From: Loxodes magnus
Taxonomy: Eukaryota; Ciliophora; Karyorelictea; Loxodida; Loxodidae
NCBI GenBank assembly: GCA_946699065.1
Contig: CAMPDV010001231.1
Coordinates: 62,001-126,000, forward strand
Direction: 5' to 3'
Length of the DNA stretch: 64,000 bases
The notes below the pieces were generated by a model. It was not told the origin of the DNA. It made no database searches and saw nothing but the letters and a program-made list of their open reading frames with translations. This document shows positions 25,401 through 36,990 of the stretch, piece after piece. A program made the translations under genes and the position numbers. Position 1 is the stretch's first letter. Every line of letters starts with the position of its first letter.

Positions 25401-25959
25401 ATAAAAATTCAATTAAAACTTCATAATAATAAAATAAAGGGCTAATAAAAAGTATAAATAAATGACCAAAAGTAATTTTAAATCTTAATAATTATTTAGA
25501 TTCAATTAAAATGAGAAAAAATAGAAACATTTTTACCAAAATTATTTTTCATTTACATACTTAGTGAGTAAATATAAGATTGAGATGTAATTGCCTGATA
25601 TATTATTAATATTTTAGTTAGAAAAAATCTAATTTTATAAATATATGTTAGAATTTAAGAATGATACTTCATACACATTTTTTATAGATTTACAAAAGAT
25701 AAAAGAAATTGCTATAAGTGTAATATTAAAATAGAAAATTATTATTTTTTTATTTATAAAACTGAATAAAACAATTCTGTGCCTTCAAAATTATTTTATT
25801 TCTTAATTACTATTAGATAAAACTTTAATGCTTACAAATTTTTATAATAGTAAGATTTTACTTTAATCATGTATAATATCATATTATTAATAATTTTATG
25901 TCTTAAAACAGATTTGGATTATATAACGGGGAAATTTGATATAATTTAGAATTGCGAAG
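22484..25959. other. Long AT-rich stretch, no gene recognised
   Basis: Very AT-rich, especially 23000-25900. Apart from a possible short continuation of repeat copy A up to about 22600, I saw no motif, structured RNA or tandem repeat. Confidence 0.5.
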
Positions 25960-27996
25960 ATAGTAAAATAATAACAAGAAATTAGAAAATGAAAATAATA
26001 GGAACCATCAAATTAAATTCTAAAAAAAGATAAAAGAGGTAAGTTTGTAATTATTCAGATTTGCTTTGAGTAAACCAAAGATGAAAAAAAGATAAACTTT
26101 GTAACTATTTAAAAATATTTAATTTACATATAAAAAATATTATATTTCTAATTTTATAATATAACTAATTTATCTTAAAATTAGCTTAAGTAGAAAATTT
26201 TTATTTATATAGATTTATATTTACTAGTAAAAGTATTTAAAATTTTTATTAAAAAACATTATTTTTCTCGAATGCTAAAAAGTTTGTTTAAATGAAAAAA
26301 AACACTAAAATATATAATAATTTACTTAAAAATTAAATTCTTCTTTATAAAATTAAATGCTAGTAATCAATATAATTGATTTTAAAACACTTAGTTATGT
26401 AACAAATCAAGTGTATATTATACTTGAAGTGATAAGATAAATAAAATAATTTTAACATGATAAAGTTTTCCATATTTATTCCACAAAACTTTGAATTTTA
26501 AATTAGATAGATAATTTATTTTTTATTTGTTTAAAAATTTAAATAAAAAAGTAATATTAAAAGATAATCATTTTTCTGATTGTAAATACTTGATTCATGT
26601 AAAATAAAATTTATGCTTCTTTTCTTATGCATTACTTACTATGATTCAAAATTGTCTTTACATTTTTTTTCTGAGTTTTAAAATTAACTTGGAAAAAAAT
26701 ACTATTTGGTTCTATTTTTTAGTATTGTAAAAAGTTTTTTAAGATTTATTCTAGTTGGTCGCTTACAATCTTTACATTCTATATCAAATTTTATACCATC
26801 TATTTAAATGAATAAAGAGATCTGGGTCTTAGAATAAATTTTAGAGTTTGTTTCTAATACATTTATTTAATCTTAATTTACTTTATCTTAGTTCATACCA
26901 TGATAAAAAATTACACAGCAGTTCATAATTTTTTTCTTTTTAAATAAAATCTTATTCTATTAATCTAATAGATGCTTATAAAAATTATTCATAACTTGTT
27001 TTTTCTATGAAGTTCATTAATTTATTTTTAGTTTTTCATCTATTTCTTATTCAGATAACATTTTTGAATATTTTCAAATTGGTTAAAATTTTATAAAAGT
27101 TTTTCTTCTATCTTCTTAATTTTAATTTCCTGAATCTAAATAGTTACATTTTCAGAATTTTTAATAATTTACAATCTGCTTTACAATTTTCTTGTGGTTC
27201 GGTTATTTCGTCTGTAAAACATTTTTTTTTATTTCTAAATTTCTGTAAATAATATATAGTCCATATGAAGTCTTGCTTAGATTCAAATGCTTAAAAAGTT
27301 TACCTTCAATCTCATGAAAATGTTCATTTTTTGCTAACATGCAATTAGCAAAAATCTTGAAGCTCTTAAAAAATAGGTTTAACTTAATTCAAACTTATCA
27401 TTTAATAAAAATACCTTTTGTTACTCTCTCTCGACATATTTAGGATCTAACAAATCTTTAAAATATTTACTGTATTTAACTCACAGTTCTTTTTTTAGTT
27501 TTTATTTGTTTTTAGAACATTTCACCTATTCTATTTTTGTATTTTTAACTTAGTAATAATGACTCCGCTTTTAGTTAAATCTAACTTTGAAATCTCTTTA
27601 TAAGTCTTATTTTAAAATATTTCTACGTATTCATTAAAATTATTCCTATTTTACACACCTTGCTTATTAAAAAACACTCATGAATAATTTTTGATGTTCT
27701 TGAGTTTCCAAAACTCTATCATCTATTCCTTTTGTTAGTTTATACATTATTTAATAAATGCTTCTTGGCTTTATTTACGAATGATCTATCTAACATATGA
27801 AACTTTTTTCATTCCAAATATCAGTATTTAGTAAGTTAAAATAAATTTTTTGCAATTTCTTATAGATTTATATCGTTTTTTATTCTTTACACTGTTTATT
27901 TCCTTTAACTTTTAACCTTCTTAACATTTAACGTTAATTATAGATTTTTCTAAAAAACCATTTTACTTCTACTAATTTTACAATTTTACTTCGGAT
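25960..27996. repeat. 2-kb dispersed repeat, copy B
   Basis: A 2037-bp direct copy of 20445-22483, nearly identical. Its right edge (ACTTCGGAT at about 27988-27996) is followed within about 20 bases by a fragment homologous to the gene at 42551, so the breakpoint joins two different repeat families. Confidence 0.93.
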
Positions 27997-28009
27997 CTAA
28001 AAATAGGAT

Positions 28010-28500
28010 TTATTTTAAGGATATAATCTCAAATAAGCCTAAGTATATAGTTTCCATCTAACTATTTCAGATAAAGCTCGAAACTAAAACTCAAAAAAGG
28101 ATATCAAATTACTTTAAAGAAAACTTCATTGACTAGAATAGATAATAAAAGCATGTTGCTTCAATTATAAAAATAACAACCTAAGCAGAAAGTACTAAGG
28201 AAAGCTAAAATTATTGAAGAAAAAGCTAAAACAGCTTTTAAGGAAAGGAAATTAAGATTCCTTGCCAAAGAAAATGGAATAAAAGAAAAATACTGTCTGG
28301 TATAAGAGTAATGCGTAGAAGATTTTAAATTTAATAATTTTTAGTTCTAGAATTAATACTTGATGATGTTCTAAAATTATTAGAGGTAGAAAGTAGGATC
28401 AGTAAATTATGTACAATTTAAAATCTAAAATAGAATATATTACTTTGGTTTGTTAAAAAGAGCCAAAATACCTTTTAAATTCAGAACAGGTATAATCTAT
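28010..28500 (+). pseudogene. Diverged third copy of the 3' part of the 42551-43786 gene
   Basis: Nucleotide similarity to about 43440-43950 (and to 62110-62620) is clear, including the blocks AGAAAGTACTA, ATTATTGAAGAAAAA and TGCCAA(A/G)GAAAA. It is much more diverged than the two main copies are from each other and has several indels, so no single frame runs through it. It begins immediately after the 2-kb repeat, with no 5' half, and is therefore a fragment. It suggests that an older copy of the large block once lay to the left. Confidence 0.7.
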
Positions 28501-29430
28501 TGTCATCTCAGTAGAGAAATGCTTATTAGATTGTTCTCATGTTGTGCTTTTTGCCTATCATAGTAAGATGCAAGGATTATTGTAAGAGTTTAAAGTTTTG
28601 CGTTTCCTTTATTTCTTCTTGATAGTCTTCTCTTGATGTGGATTTAGTAATTGTGGAGTATTAATGTATTGTTTTTTGTTGCTTAATAAAAGTCCAGTAT
28701 CTTAGTATCTTTAGTTAAAAACTGACTTTATGGTTTAAGATAAAAGGTGAAGAGAGGAATTTTGGTTTGAATCATAAAGTATAGACTGAAATTTCTATGA
28801 TTAACTACTTGAGAGTTTTATAATTTTGGATTTTGGGCCTTTTTTTGGACATGATGAAATAGAGATAATAGGGATAAGTTGATCCATATTTGATAATTTA
28901 GTTAAATGTTAAAGTGATATCTTATAATTTTTTAGTCTTAATCCTATAAGATTATTAGTCTGCTGTTTTGTAATTTTGAAGCATTGTTTTTTTATTTGAA
29001 TGAGTGATCTTAAGACCATTTGACTAAATTGGTATTTAGTTGAGATTATTGGGATGTTGACTATTTATAATATAAAGTTTTGTTCTGGTAGCGTTGTTTT
29101 GCTTTTATAGTTTGATTAAAATGTTGATTAAATTTTGATGAATTAAGGTGAAGTTAAGTTGGATATGGATATTTTGTATTGATTATTGATGACTAAAAGA
29201 TGATAAATTTTGTATGATATTAGTTAATTACTTGGTGTATAATTGGTTTGATGTTATAAATTAGAAAGATAAATAGTTTGGTTTAAATATGGTTTTTATA
29301 TTTAAACTAATAACTAAGAAACTAATTTTTATTTATTTTAAATAATTAAAATTTTAAATAACTAATTTGTTTGATTAAATGTAAGTGTAAAGAATAATTA
29401 ATAACAGTAGTTTTTAAAGCATTTTTATTA
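28501..29430. other. GT-rich stretch before the large block
   Basis: The plus strand here is rich in G and T and poor in C (roughly 28570-29300), a composition seen again at 31430-31630, 34560-34880, 35950-36310 and 45060-45290. No gene is recognised. It precedes a CA-rich stretch and a WD40 remnant. Confidence 0.5.
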
Positions 29431-29579
29431 TTTTGTTTATCATTTAAAAGGGTTTATATTGAAATAAGGTAAGAGTCTTTTTATTTAAAACTCAAATAAG
29501 GTATGATTAATAAATGCATAGTAAAGTTATTATAATAAGGATTTAAATTCTTAGTTATAAACTTTTGATATAATCATTT

Positions 29580-30000
29580 ATCCTTTTATTTAAAAGTCAA
29601 AACATATCAAATCATTCAAATTCTAAAACCTTTAATGGACAAAGACAGCTTTATATTTTTCTGCATTTAAGCTTAAAAATTAGAATTTTCAATAATTTAA
29701 TTAATAAAATCTTATAAGTATCTTAATAAATCAATATTTTTATTATTTAATTCAACTTAAATAACCAAAATTATTAAGATCAGTTACTTTCATTTCCAAA
29801 TTATTCAACTTAGTTATCAAAATTCAATCAAAACTAATACCATTTACTAAAACTCTTTTTTTACCAAAAATATTAACAACAACAAATCAGTCCCAACAAT
29901 ACCCCTTCTTCTATTTAAATACCAAATTCAACCTCTGCTTCTAAAAATTGCTAAACAACATTTCCTACGACTAATCTCAAGGTAATTCTTTAATATTTTA
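29580..30000. other. CA-rich stretch upstream of the WD40 remnant
   Basis: The plus strand is rich in A and C and poor in G up to the start of the WD40 coding. It could encode a low-complexity Asn/Thr/Gln-rich lead-in, as the CA-rich linker of the RING-kelch gene does, or be a 5' leader. A possible 20-base GT...AG segment at 29982-30001 is noted but unproven. Confidence 0.4.
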
Positions 30001-30009
30001 GACTTAACT

Positions 30010-30369
30010 TTGACGGCTCATTCGAGTTACGTTAATTCTGTAGCTTTAACAAGTGACATGAAATCAATTGTCTCCGGTAGTTACTAAACGATAAAGATTT
30101 GGGATTTCCAGACTGGAAGTTGTACGAGAACTCTGGAAGGTTATTCGGATTCAATTTGATCTATAGCTTTAACAAGGGATATGAAACGAATTGTCTCCGG
30201 AAGTTGAGATAGCACGATAAAGATATGATCTTTCTCAACTGGTACCCTCCAAAGAACTTTGACGGGTCATTCGAGTTACATTAATTCTGTAGCTTTAACA
30301 AGTGATATGGAATGAATTGTCTCAGGAAGTTCCGATTGTACGATAAAGATATTGTCTTTCTCAACTGCT
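30010..30369 (+). pseudogene. WD40-repeat fragment (block 1)
   Basis: About three consecutive WD40 blades of about 41 codons: each has the pattern L-T-x-H-S-S-Y-x-N-S-V-A-L-T-x-D-M followed by IVSGS and TIKI. WD40 proteins form beta-propellers that bind partners, often as adaptors for ubiquitin ligases. In-frame TGA occurs four times. In three cases (SI-TGA-SIAL, GS-TGA-DSTIKI and KI-TGA-SFS) Trp is usual for the family; the fourth (DME-TGA-IVSGS) aligns with CGA in the neighbouring blade. One Trp is TGG. Three blades are too few for a propeller and no ends can be set, so this is a fragment, or one exon of a gene with unrecognised introns. The blades are very similar to each other, suggesting recent internal duplication. 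Confidence 0.72.
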
Positions 30370-31066
30370 CTAGCTGTTTTTAATTTTCTTATTAAATCTA
30401 TTATCTTATAGCAAAACTTATTTAGACATTGTTTAATATAGAATCCGTTACCTTACTTAAATGAAATTTAATTTGCCTTTATTTATTCGGGTCTTCATTG
30501 ATATGCCTTTGTTAAGCCTTCAATCTCTGCTAATTTGTTAGAGTTTATTTTACATCTTTCAATTAGTTGGTTTTTTGTGATTATATCTAATTTTGTACTC
30601 AGAAACGACTATTATTTTGTAAGTCTTAAATTTTTGGTAAATTATAGTTGATAACTAGGTTTTATTCCTACTTCTTAAAAATGTAAAGTACTTGAATGTT
30701 TTCTGTTTCTTATGTTTTGAAAGTTAAGTTTGTTTAATAAAGCTTTATACTAGTATTACCTATCTGTTATAGATAAAGACTTATTTCTTTTATTAAGCTT
30801 ATTGTTTTATTCTCTTTTATATTGCTTTAATTAGAACTTCTTAAAAATAAAGATTAAAAGCTATTAAATTAATGTTGTAGCTGCTATAAATTTAGCTTCT
30901 TTTAAGTGTCTTTAAGCAAACTTATCATTTTTAGCCTAATAAGATAAATAATTTATCTATCCTTTTTCTGCTTAAATTTAAATCTGGTTTAACTAACTTT
31001 TTTATTACCTTATTATTTCACTAAAGAGGCTTTTTCCTCCTCATCAACTTCTAACTTTATTTTACA

Positions 31067-31395
31067 GATTGAATATCATAAGAACAGATTGCAGTACTAT
31101 TCAAAGTATTAAACTACGATTCTCTTTACTCTACTTATTCAATCTTGTTTGAAGCATCTATCTGTTATGATTTGCTAAGAGCTTTTCTTTAAGGTCTATT
31201 AACATCTAAAGAAGTGTTCTCAGAAAATGTATTAGCATTACTTGATTAAATAAAGCTATCTTAACTCTTAATCTCTTAGTTTTATTTCTACTAAGCTACT
31301 AAGAGACCTATCAGTAATGAGCTGTAGCCTAATATTAGTTGGCTAATTAATTAGTTTCTGTTGTTTAAGAAGAGACTAAGCTTTCTAATGGTTAG
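31067..31395 (+). CDS. Coding-like patch, unrecognised (block 1)
   Basis: In ciliate code one plus-strand frame gives clearly protein-like sequence (AVLFKVLNYDSLYSTYSILF, then LTSKEVFSENVLALLDQIKL and ISNELQPNISWLINQFLLF). The patch begins just after TTTTACAG, which could be a splice acceptor. It could be the C-terminal part of the WD40 gene upstream, separated by introns. No domain is recognised. Block 2 repeats it at 48553-48881 almost unchanged. Confidence 0.4.
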
Positions 31396-32050
31396 TCTTA
31401 GTTGTATGCTAGTTCTTAAAAATTAGTTTTGAGTTAGTTGGTGTGTGTATGCTATAGATTTGGTTATGATGTAAGATAGTTTTAGAGTAATTAATTGGAG
31501 GCAGTTAAACTGTATGGTATGATATTGGTGTAGTGATTTGAATTGATAATGAATGGTGTTGTAAAGTGGTTTTATCCTTATAGTGTATTGGTTGAGACTA
31601 ATTAAGAAGTTTAGATTAATTTTAATTAATCTTAAATACTTAAGAGAGGTTAATTAAGCAAGATAACTTCTAATTTAATCTTAAGTTCAAAGAATCAACT
31701 TATTAATACTATATCAAATCAGTCCACACCTACAATCCTCATCAAAGTTATTCCAAAATACAATTCCATATAATACAGAGCTAACCTTATCTATTCCTTT
31801 TCATGTAGATAGGGAGCAATAGTATCTAAGCCTAATTTATAAACATGTAAAACATATCATTCATTAATATGTCTTACTAACCAACTTTCTATTCATATAA
31901 CAGATTAACATTATCTACCACATTTAACTCCTATTAAACTACAATCTATATCACACCATTTATATTTATTCTAGATTATATCTACTATTTATTAGTTTCA
32001 GAAAGCACCAGTAAAAGATAATATTTATCCCTTTAGTATCTCTAATACCT
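31396..32050. other. GT-rich to CA-rich switch, no gene
   Basis: The plus strand is GT-rich at about 31430-31630 and switches to CA-rich at about 31680-32020. It is nearly identical in block 2. I recognise no gene in it. Confidence 0.5.
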
Positions 32051-32059
32051 TATCATCCT

Positions 32060-32260
32060 ATTTATTATCTTTATGGCAAAACATCTTTATCTCCTCTTAC
32101 CCAAAATAGCTTATTGTCCTTATAAATATGAAAAGCATCGTTTGCCTTCATTTTAGATAGCTAGTTTCTAAGCTCTTTCTCAAATTTTTATTTAGCGTCT
32201 CGTATAAAATTTTGGCTTTATTGACTCTTAGCTGAAACTTAATATCTTTCAGCAAACAAA
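32060..32260 (-). CDS. Short coding-like patch, unrecognised (block 1)
   Basis: On the minus strand, ATG at 32151 (after CTAAA) opens a short protein-like reading (NDAFHIYKDNKLFWVRGDKD). Just upstream in another frame is a Lys/Leu/Asn-rich helical stretch (about 32260-32155). Too short to identify; the ends are unknown. The equivalent ATG in block 2 is at 49637. Confidence 0.3.
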
Positions 32261-33129
32261 ATTAGGAAGATTATTTTTACTTCTTAAATCCATAAGTTTG
32301 CTTAAGGTGTTTAAAGGCAACCAAATAATGTAAGCAAATGCTTAAAATTGAGACTAAAAAGTCTTTAAATTTAGATTTACAATTATGCCTTTCAATATCA
32401 ATGATAGACTTTTTTGCAATTTAGTGGAGAAAATGTTTTTCGTAAGATTCTACTACAGTCAAACAAAAGTAAAGGAGAGCTTAAAAGCATGCCATTAAAA
32501 TAAGTCAGCAGATTTTTATTTAAAGGAAAGAACTATGCTAGATAAATTTGCTTCGTAAGTAGAACTTAATACTGAAACAGAAGAAAGATTTAGAAAGTTA
32601 AATAATACTAAAATAAAAGTTTAAATATTGAAGTGTAATTAGTCTAAGGAATAAATAGAATAAGCCAGGCAATTATATCAATAAGATTTTAAGATATCTT
32701 TAACTTTTATAAGATATAAGCTTAATTTAGAAAGTTTAAGAATTATTACATTCAATAAAACTAAACTGATTATTTTCTTTATACGATAATATATAAAAGC
32801 TATATATTTAATTAATTATCTATCATTTCAATAACTAATATAAGTTATATCTATCTAATTTTTGAATCCAAACTTGTTAAATTTTATTTTTTCCCTAATT
32901 TATTTAAATTTTATTAAATTCAATTTTAAAGGTCAATCTTTATTTTAATACCCCTTAAACAATAATTTACCTACTTTTAATTAATATATTTAATTCTTTA
33001 ATAACTTATGATCAAATTAGGAAGCTTATGTTAAAAAATTGTTATTACTCTATCTTAAATACCAAGTAACCATTCTTATTTCAAATCTAAATACTAAAAA
33101 TTAACTGTAAACCTTCATTTTGTTCAAAA
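32261..33129. other. No gene recognised
   Basis: AT-rich sequence with moderate divergence between blocks, including a 15-base-scale deletion in block 2 near 50147. No motif was found. Confidence 0.4.
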
Positions 33130-34050
33130 GAGGATAAATTTATTAACGTTCTTTCGGATAATCATGATTAATTTCTGCTCCCCTATACGCCTGATATAGT
33201 AATGTTTTTGGAACCGTCCAAATTGTTTCTTTCACTGAACATACAGCTTAGTAGGAGAACATTTTGTGTTGACTTAATGAATATTTCAGAAAAGCTTTGC
33301 AATTTTTAATTTTATTGACTGATAACCAGAATCTAGATAATAAGGTAGCATCTTCCACATTTAAAGCATTTATCACTGTTAATTATTGGAACTTTAAATT
33401 ATCCTATATACATTTTATATAGGATAAATATACTTTAATTAAGAACCTGCCAAATCAGTTATCCTGAGAAATTCGTTATTTTCTTCATAAGAATTAGGAT
33501 TTTAATTTTCACCCTAGATTGATGGAGGAAACTAACCATATCATCACTTCTCAACAAGATGCTTTTAATTCAAAAGAGCTTTCAGACTTATTTTAAGATC
33601 ATAGAGCACTGTTGAAAAATCTAATTTTAAACAGAAGGACAAATCTATAACGCTTTTACTCCATAATTTATGAATTCAAAAGGATTATCTCCAGTGACCA
33701 CTCCTCTTCTTACAAAACTATCAATATCAGGAATACATTTTACTACATCAGAGCCTTTTCGTAAGGCCAAATGTCTCAATATTTTTCCTGATACACTGCC
33801 ATTAGGAGATCTTTACTCTCTAGTAGGGCTCTTAAGAACTTTTAATTTAATTCAAGGATTATTCATAATATTTAGCTGGTTCAATTAACCTTCATGTGCT
33901 ACTAAGTAATATATTACACTACTTTTAGACAACTTAAAATTTTAATTATGTAAATTCTACTCTCTTGCATCTTTTTCTAAGTTAAAATCGAATGTCACAG
34001 AAGTAAGTATTAAATTGAATGCTACCTAGAAGACTACATTTAAAAGGGAA
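33130..34050 (-). CDS. Unrecognised protein gene (block 1)
   Basis: The minus-strand ciliate-code frame is strongly protein-like, for example YYLVAHEGQLNQLNIMNNP, then a TGA at a Trp-like place, then SVSGKILRHLALRKGSDVVK and FVRRGVVTGDNPFEFINYG. The two blocks align over 33361-34022 without an indel and further down with a 3-base indel, so the frame is kept. Yet the base differences in the best segment almost all change amino acids, so there is little sign of purifying selection, at least in one copy. I recognise no family. The shorter plus-strand frame at 33670-33888 is judged a shadow. Start and stop are not defined. Confidence 0.5.
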
Positions 34051-35157
34051 GTTTTATCTGCTAAGTATAAGGAGGCTAGGATTTAATAATCTGATGAGAA
34101 CGTTTCTAAAGATAAATAAATTAACGTGATTCTGCCTTTATTAGGCTCGTCACGATTAATAAAAAAACCAAATTTTGTTGATAAAATAATCTAAAAATAT
34201 TTCTGACTTCGCCTGATCTCTTTGGTCACTTTTTTCTCAGTTTTTTAAATAAAAATTTATTACCTTTACTCTCAAAATTATTCTATTTCTTTCCAAAGGC
34301 TAAAGTTAAAAGGGAATAGAATAAAATCAAATTCTTAGCCAAATTTCACAATCGAATTTAATTTTTCTACTTATAGATATAATTTGTCTCAGTCATGTCT
34401 TCAGTTTTTCCAATTCCCGACCAGATTAACGACATAGAGACAGGATTATTCTGAGACTTGGACTTCAGTACCCTAGTTAGATTCTGGTACCGATCGAGAG
34501 AACCCTCAAATAAGTAAGGCTTATCACACAAGTGTACGTTCTTATTTGTTATAATTTATTTATTATGATTGAACTTTAATCAAAAGTATAGGGGTTATAA
34601 TGGCCTGATTTGATATATGTGTATAGGAAAGTTTAGTAGTTGGTATTAAAGTATGTATTTTAGAGTGTATGATAGTAATAATGACTTGTATTTAGATATA
34701 GGTTAATGATAATTTGATTATAGTTTTGATTAGATAAATAGTAATCTGTACTTGTATAATTTAAATATAAGGATATATTAAAGATAGTTTTTTGACATTG
34801 TTGAATATGTTTTGGTATGTTATAAGCTGTATGTTAGTATCTGAATAATGATAATATTTGAATAATAGATTTTTAAAGATGTTTAGATAAAATTTGATTC
34901 TTTATTTATTTCAGCTTTAAAAAGAGCTAGTAAGGAAAATAATCTTTATTGTCAACTATATAGCTATAACTACATTACCATATCAACATCATATATACAC
35001 TTAAACATACAAAAAAACTTATAAAAATACAACATTAATAAGTATAGATTAACCATATTAATAAGTAGTAACATATTTACTATAGATATTTAAACTACTT
35101 ACATATAAAACTATATTTATTATCAATAATATTAATCATATCAATATTATTATTATC
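34051..35157. other. GT-rich to CA-rich stretch downstream of the RING-kelch gene
   Basis: After a diverged part (34051-34550)  comes a GT-rich plus strand (34560-34880) and then a CA-rich one (34900-35157). On the minus strand the first of these reads as a Tyr/Asn/Thr/Gln-rich low-complexity sequence following a short Lys/Leu-rich helix, resembling the linker of the RING-kelch gene. It may be a further minus-strand gene lacking a recognisable domain, or non-coding. Confidence 0.4.
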
Positions 35158-36603
35158 TCAGTTATCCCCTTTAATACTTCTATAACTCAACTTTTCTAAA
35201 TCAATCCTCATTATTGAAGCTCTTTCCTATTCTATAGCAAAAACATATCCATAGACACTTCTTATTTTCATCTCTGTTAAAGCTTCAACATCTTTAAAAA
35301 TTTAACTTTATTGTCATTATTCTTTGTTTCTTTTATATATTCTTCTTGAATATTCTTCTGTATAACGATTTTTTAAACCTCCAATTACGACAAAAGGCTC
35401 TAAAGAAACTATAGGAGAAGCAACAGTTTCAGGAAGATTTAAATTTTACTTACTCCATCTATCATTCTATATGTTATACTTTCATATATCTTTTAAAGTT
35501 TATCCTTTCTAATTTAAACCTCCAATTGAATAAATGTTTTATTCATCTTTATCTACTACTAAAGTTTAACCTGCTATTAAGAATGAAAATTAAGAGCATT
35601 TTTATCATTTACTTTAGTTTCCTATCTTTAACTTTTCTACTTATTTTAACATTTTATTTATACTAGTAACTCCTCCAACCACATAAAGATAATTTTAAGC
35701 TGCTGCTAATCCAAAATTATATCTTCCCTCATTTAGATCACTAAGTTTTGTATTATTACCTTCGAAATCGAACTATCAAGTTTCTTTTATTCCTTTCTTT
35801 TAATTTTAGTTTTATCCTCCAATTAAATATAACTTATTTTCATATTCTATACTTTAACTAAATTTTGGAATTATAATTTAAACTTAGACTTATCGTAATT
35901 TCTCAGTTTAAATATTAAATAAACTTAATTTTTAAATATAGTAATTAAAAAAGTGAATATAGTTAGATTGAATAAAATGTTGCTACTAGGTTAGTTTAAG
36001 TTAATTAGTCTGTTTAGTGTTTAACTGTTGTTACTTAGTATTGTATTATAGTTAGTTTCTTATTTGTGTGATATAATTTGAAGTTAATTTAGGGTTTAGT
36101 ACTAAAGGTGGTTATATAGTGGAATATAGTTAGACTGTTATAGTTTGGATTTGAGTTGGTTTTAGATATTAGTAAATAGGGAATTAGGATGATTGTATAA
36201 TATTTTAGTGTTATTAGTTGTAGTTAATGGTAGTGTATTGGATGATATTAGTATATGGTATAATGAGAGTATTAGTAATGTTAGATAATTTGGTTGTAAT
36301 GGTTTTAGATTTTTGCATAATTTACTTCCTTATCTCTTTTAATTTCTATCTAGCATCTTAAATCTTTTATATGTATTATTAGTTTTAAAATATCATTCTT
36401 ATTAAATCACTTTCTTAAGGTAAGTCTTCAAATCTAAAATGGAATCCTTTTTAACAAATAGGACATTACATTATGCCTTATAATCAGAACTGAGTATTCA
36501 AACACAAACCACAGTAAATATGTCCACAAGGTAAGACAGTTGGAAGAGCATTAGTTAAGTTGTAATCTTCTTAGCAGATTAAGCATTTTGGTAACGCTTA
36601 CAT
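35158..36603 (-). CDS. RING-linker-kelch protein, probable E3 ubiquitin ligase (block 1)
   Basis: One uninterrupted frame of 481 codons from ATG 36603 to TGA 35160-35158. Residues 7-50 form a textbook C3HC4 RING (Cys7, 10, 26, His28, Cys31, 34, 47, 50). A short Lys/Arg/Gln helix and a low-complexity Asn/Gln/Thr/Tyr/Ile linker (about 90-230, encoded by CA-rich DNA) follow, then kelch blades (about 235-460) with LYLIGG, LYVVGG, YSIGG and VVIGG strands. In-frame TGA codons 40, 276, 333, 374 and 430 all fall at expected Trp positions; codon 383 is TGG. RING domains bind E2 enzymes and kelch propellers bind substrates, so it probably directs ubiquitination; that is inference. The upstream minus strand is GT-rich. 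Copy 2 keeps the frame across this length with a single 6-base deletion. Confidence 0.9.
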
Positions 36604-36639
36604 TTTTATTATTATTTAGATTAAAAAAGCTTATAAAGG

Positions 36640-36990
36640 TAATTTATAACAGTTACCATCAAAAATTATAATTAACCATTATAAATTCAAATATCTATCA
36701 TTACATACATACTACAATATTAACCTCTTATATCAAGTACCTATCTACAATCCGCACCAATACATTTTGCTAAATTTAAAAAACCAACCAGCTTTACAAC
36801 TTAATCACATTTTTTATTCTATAAATAACAAAAACATCTCTATCCTAAAATCTTTAAAAACTACTAGGAGCAATGCACTAAAAAAGGGACACAATCTTTA
36901 ACTAATCTTAATATCAAAAAAAGTAGCTAAGTTAGAACATTTACTAAGACTAAAGCTCTTTTAAAATCTTTAGAATGTAGGAAGAAAAGA
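36640..36990. other. CA-rich 5' flank of the RING-kelch gene
   Basis: The plus strand is CA-rich at 36640-36840, meaning GT-rich on the gene's sense strand, directly upstream of the ATG. It is nearly identical in block 2. It probably holds the promoter, but no specific motif is recognised. Confidence 0.4.

Noticed and set aside
29982..30001. 20-base GTAATT...TTTTAG intron before the WD40 blades
   Set aside because: It has GT and AG ends and would be a plausible tiny intron, but both spliced and unspliced readings stay open in this code, so nothing decides it.
33670..33888. Plus-strand 72-codon standard-code frame, also at 51139-51357
   Set aside because: The minus-strand frame here is longer and more protein-like, and differences between blocks are mostly amino-acid changing in the plus frame. 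Treated as a shadow of the minus-strand gene.
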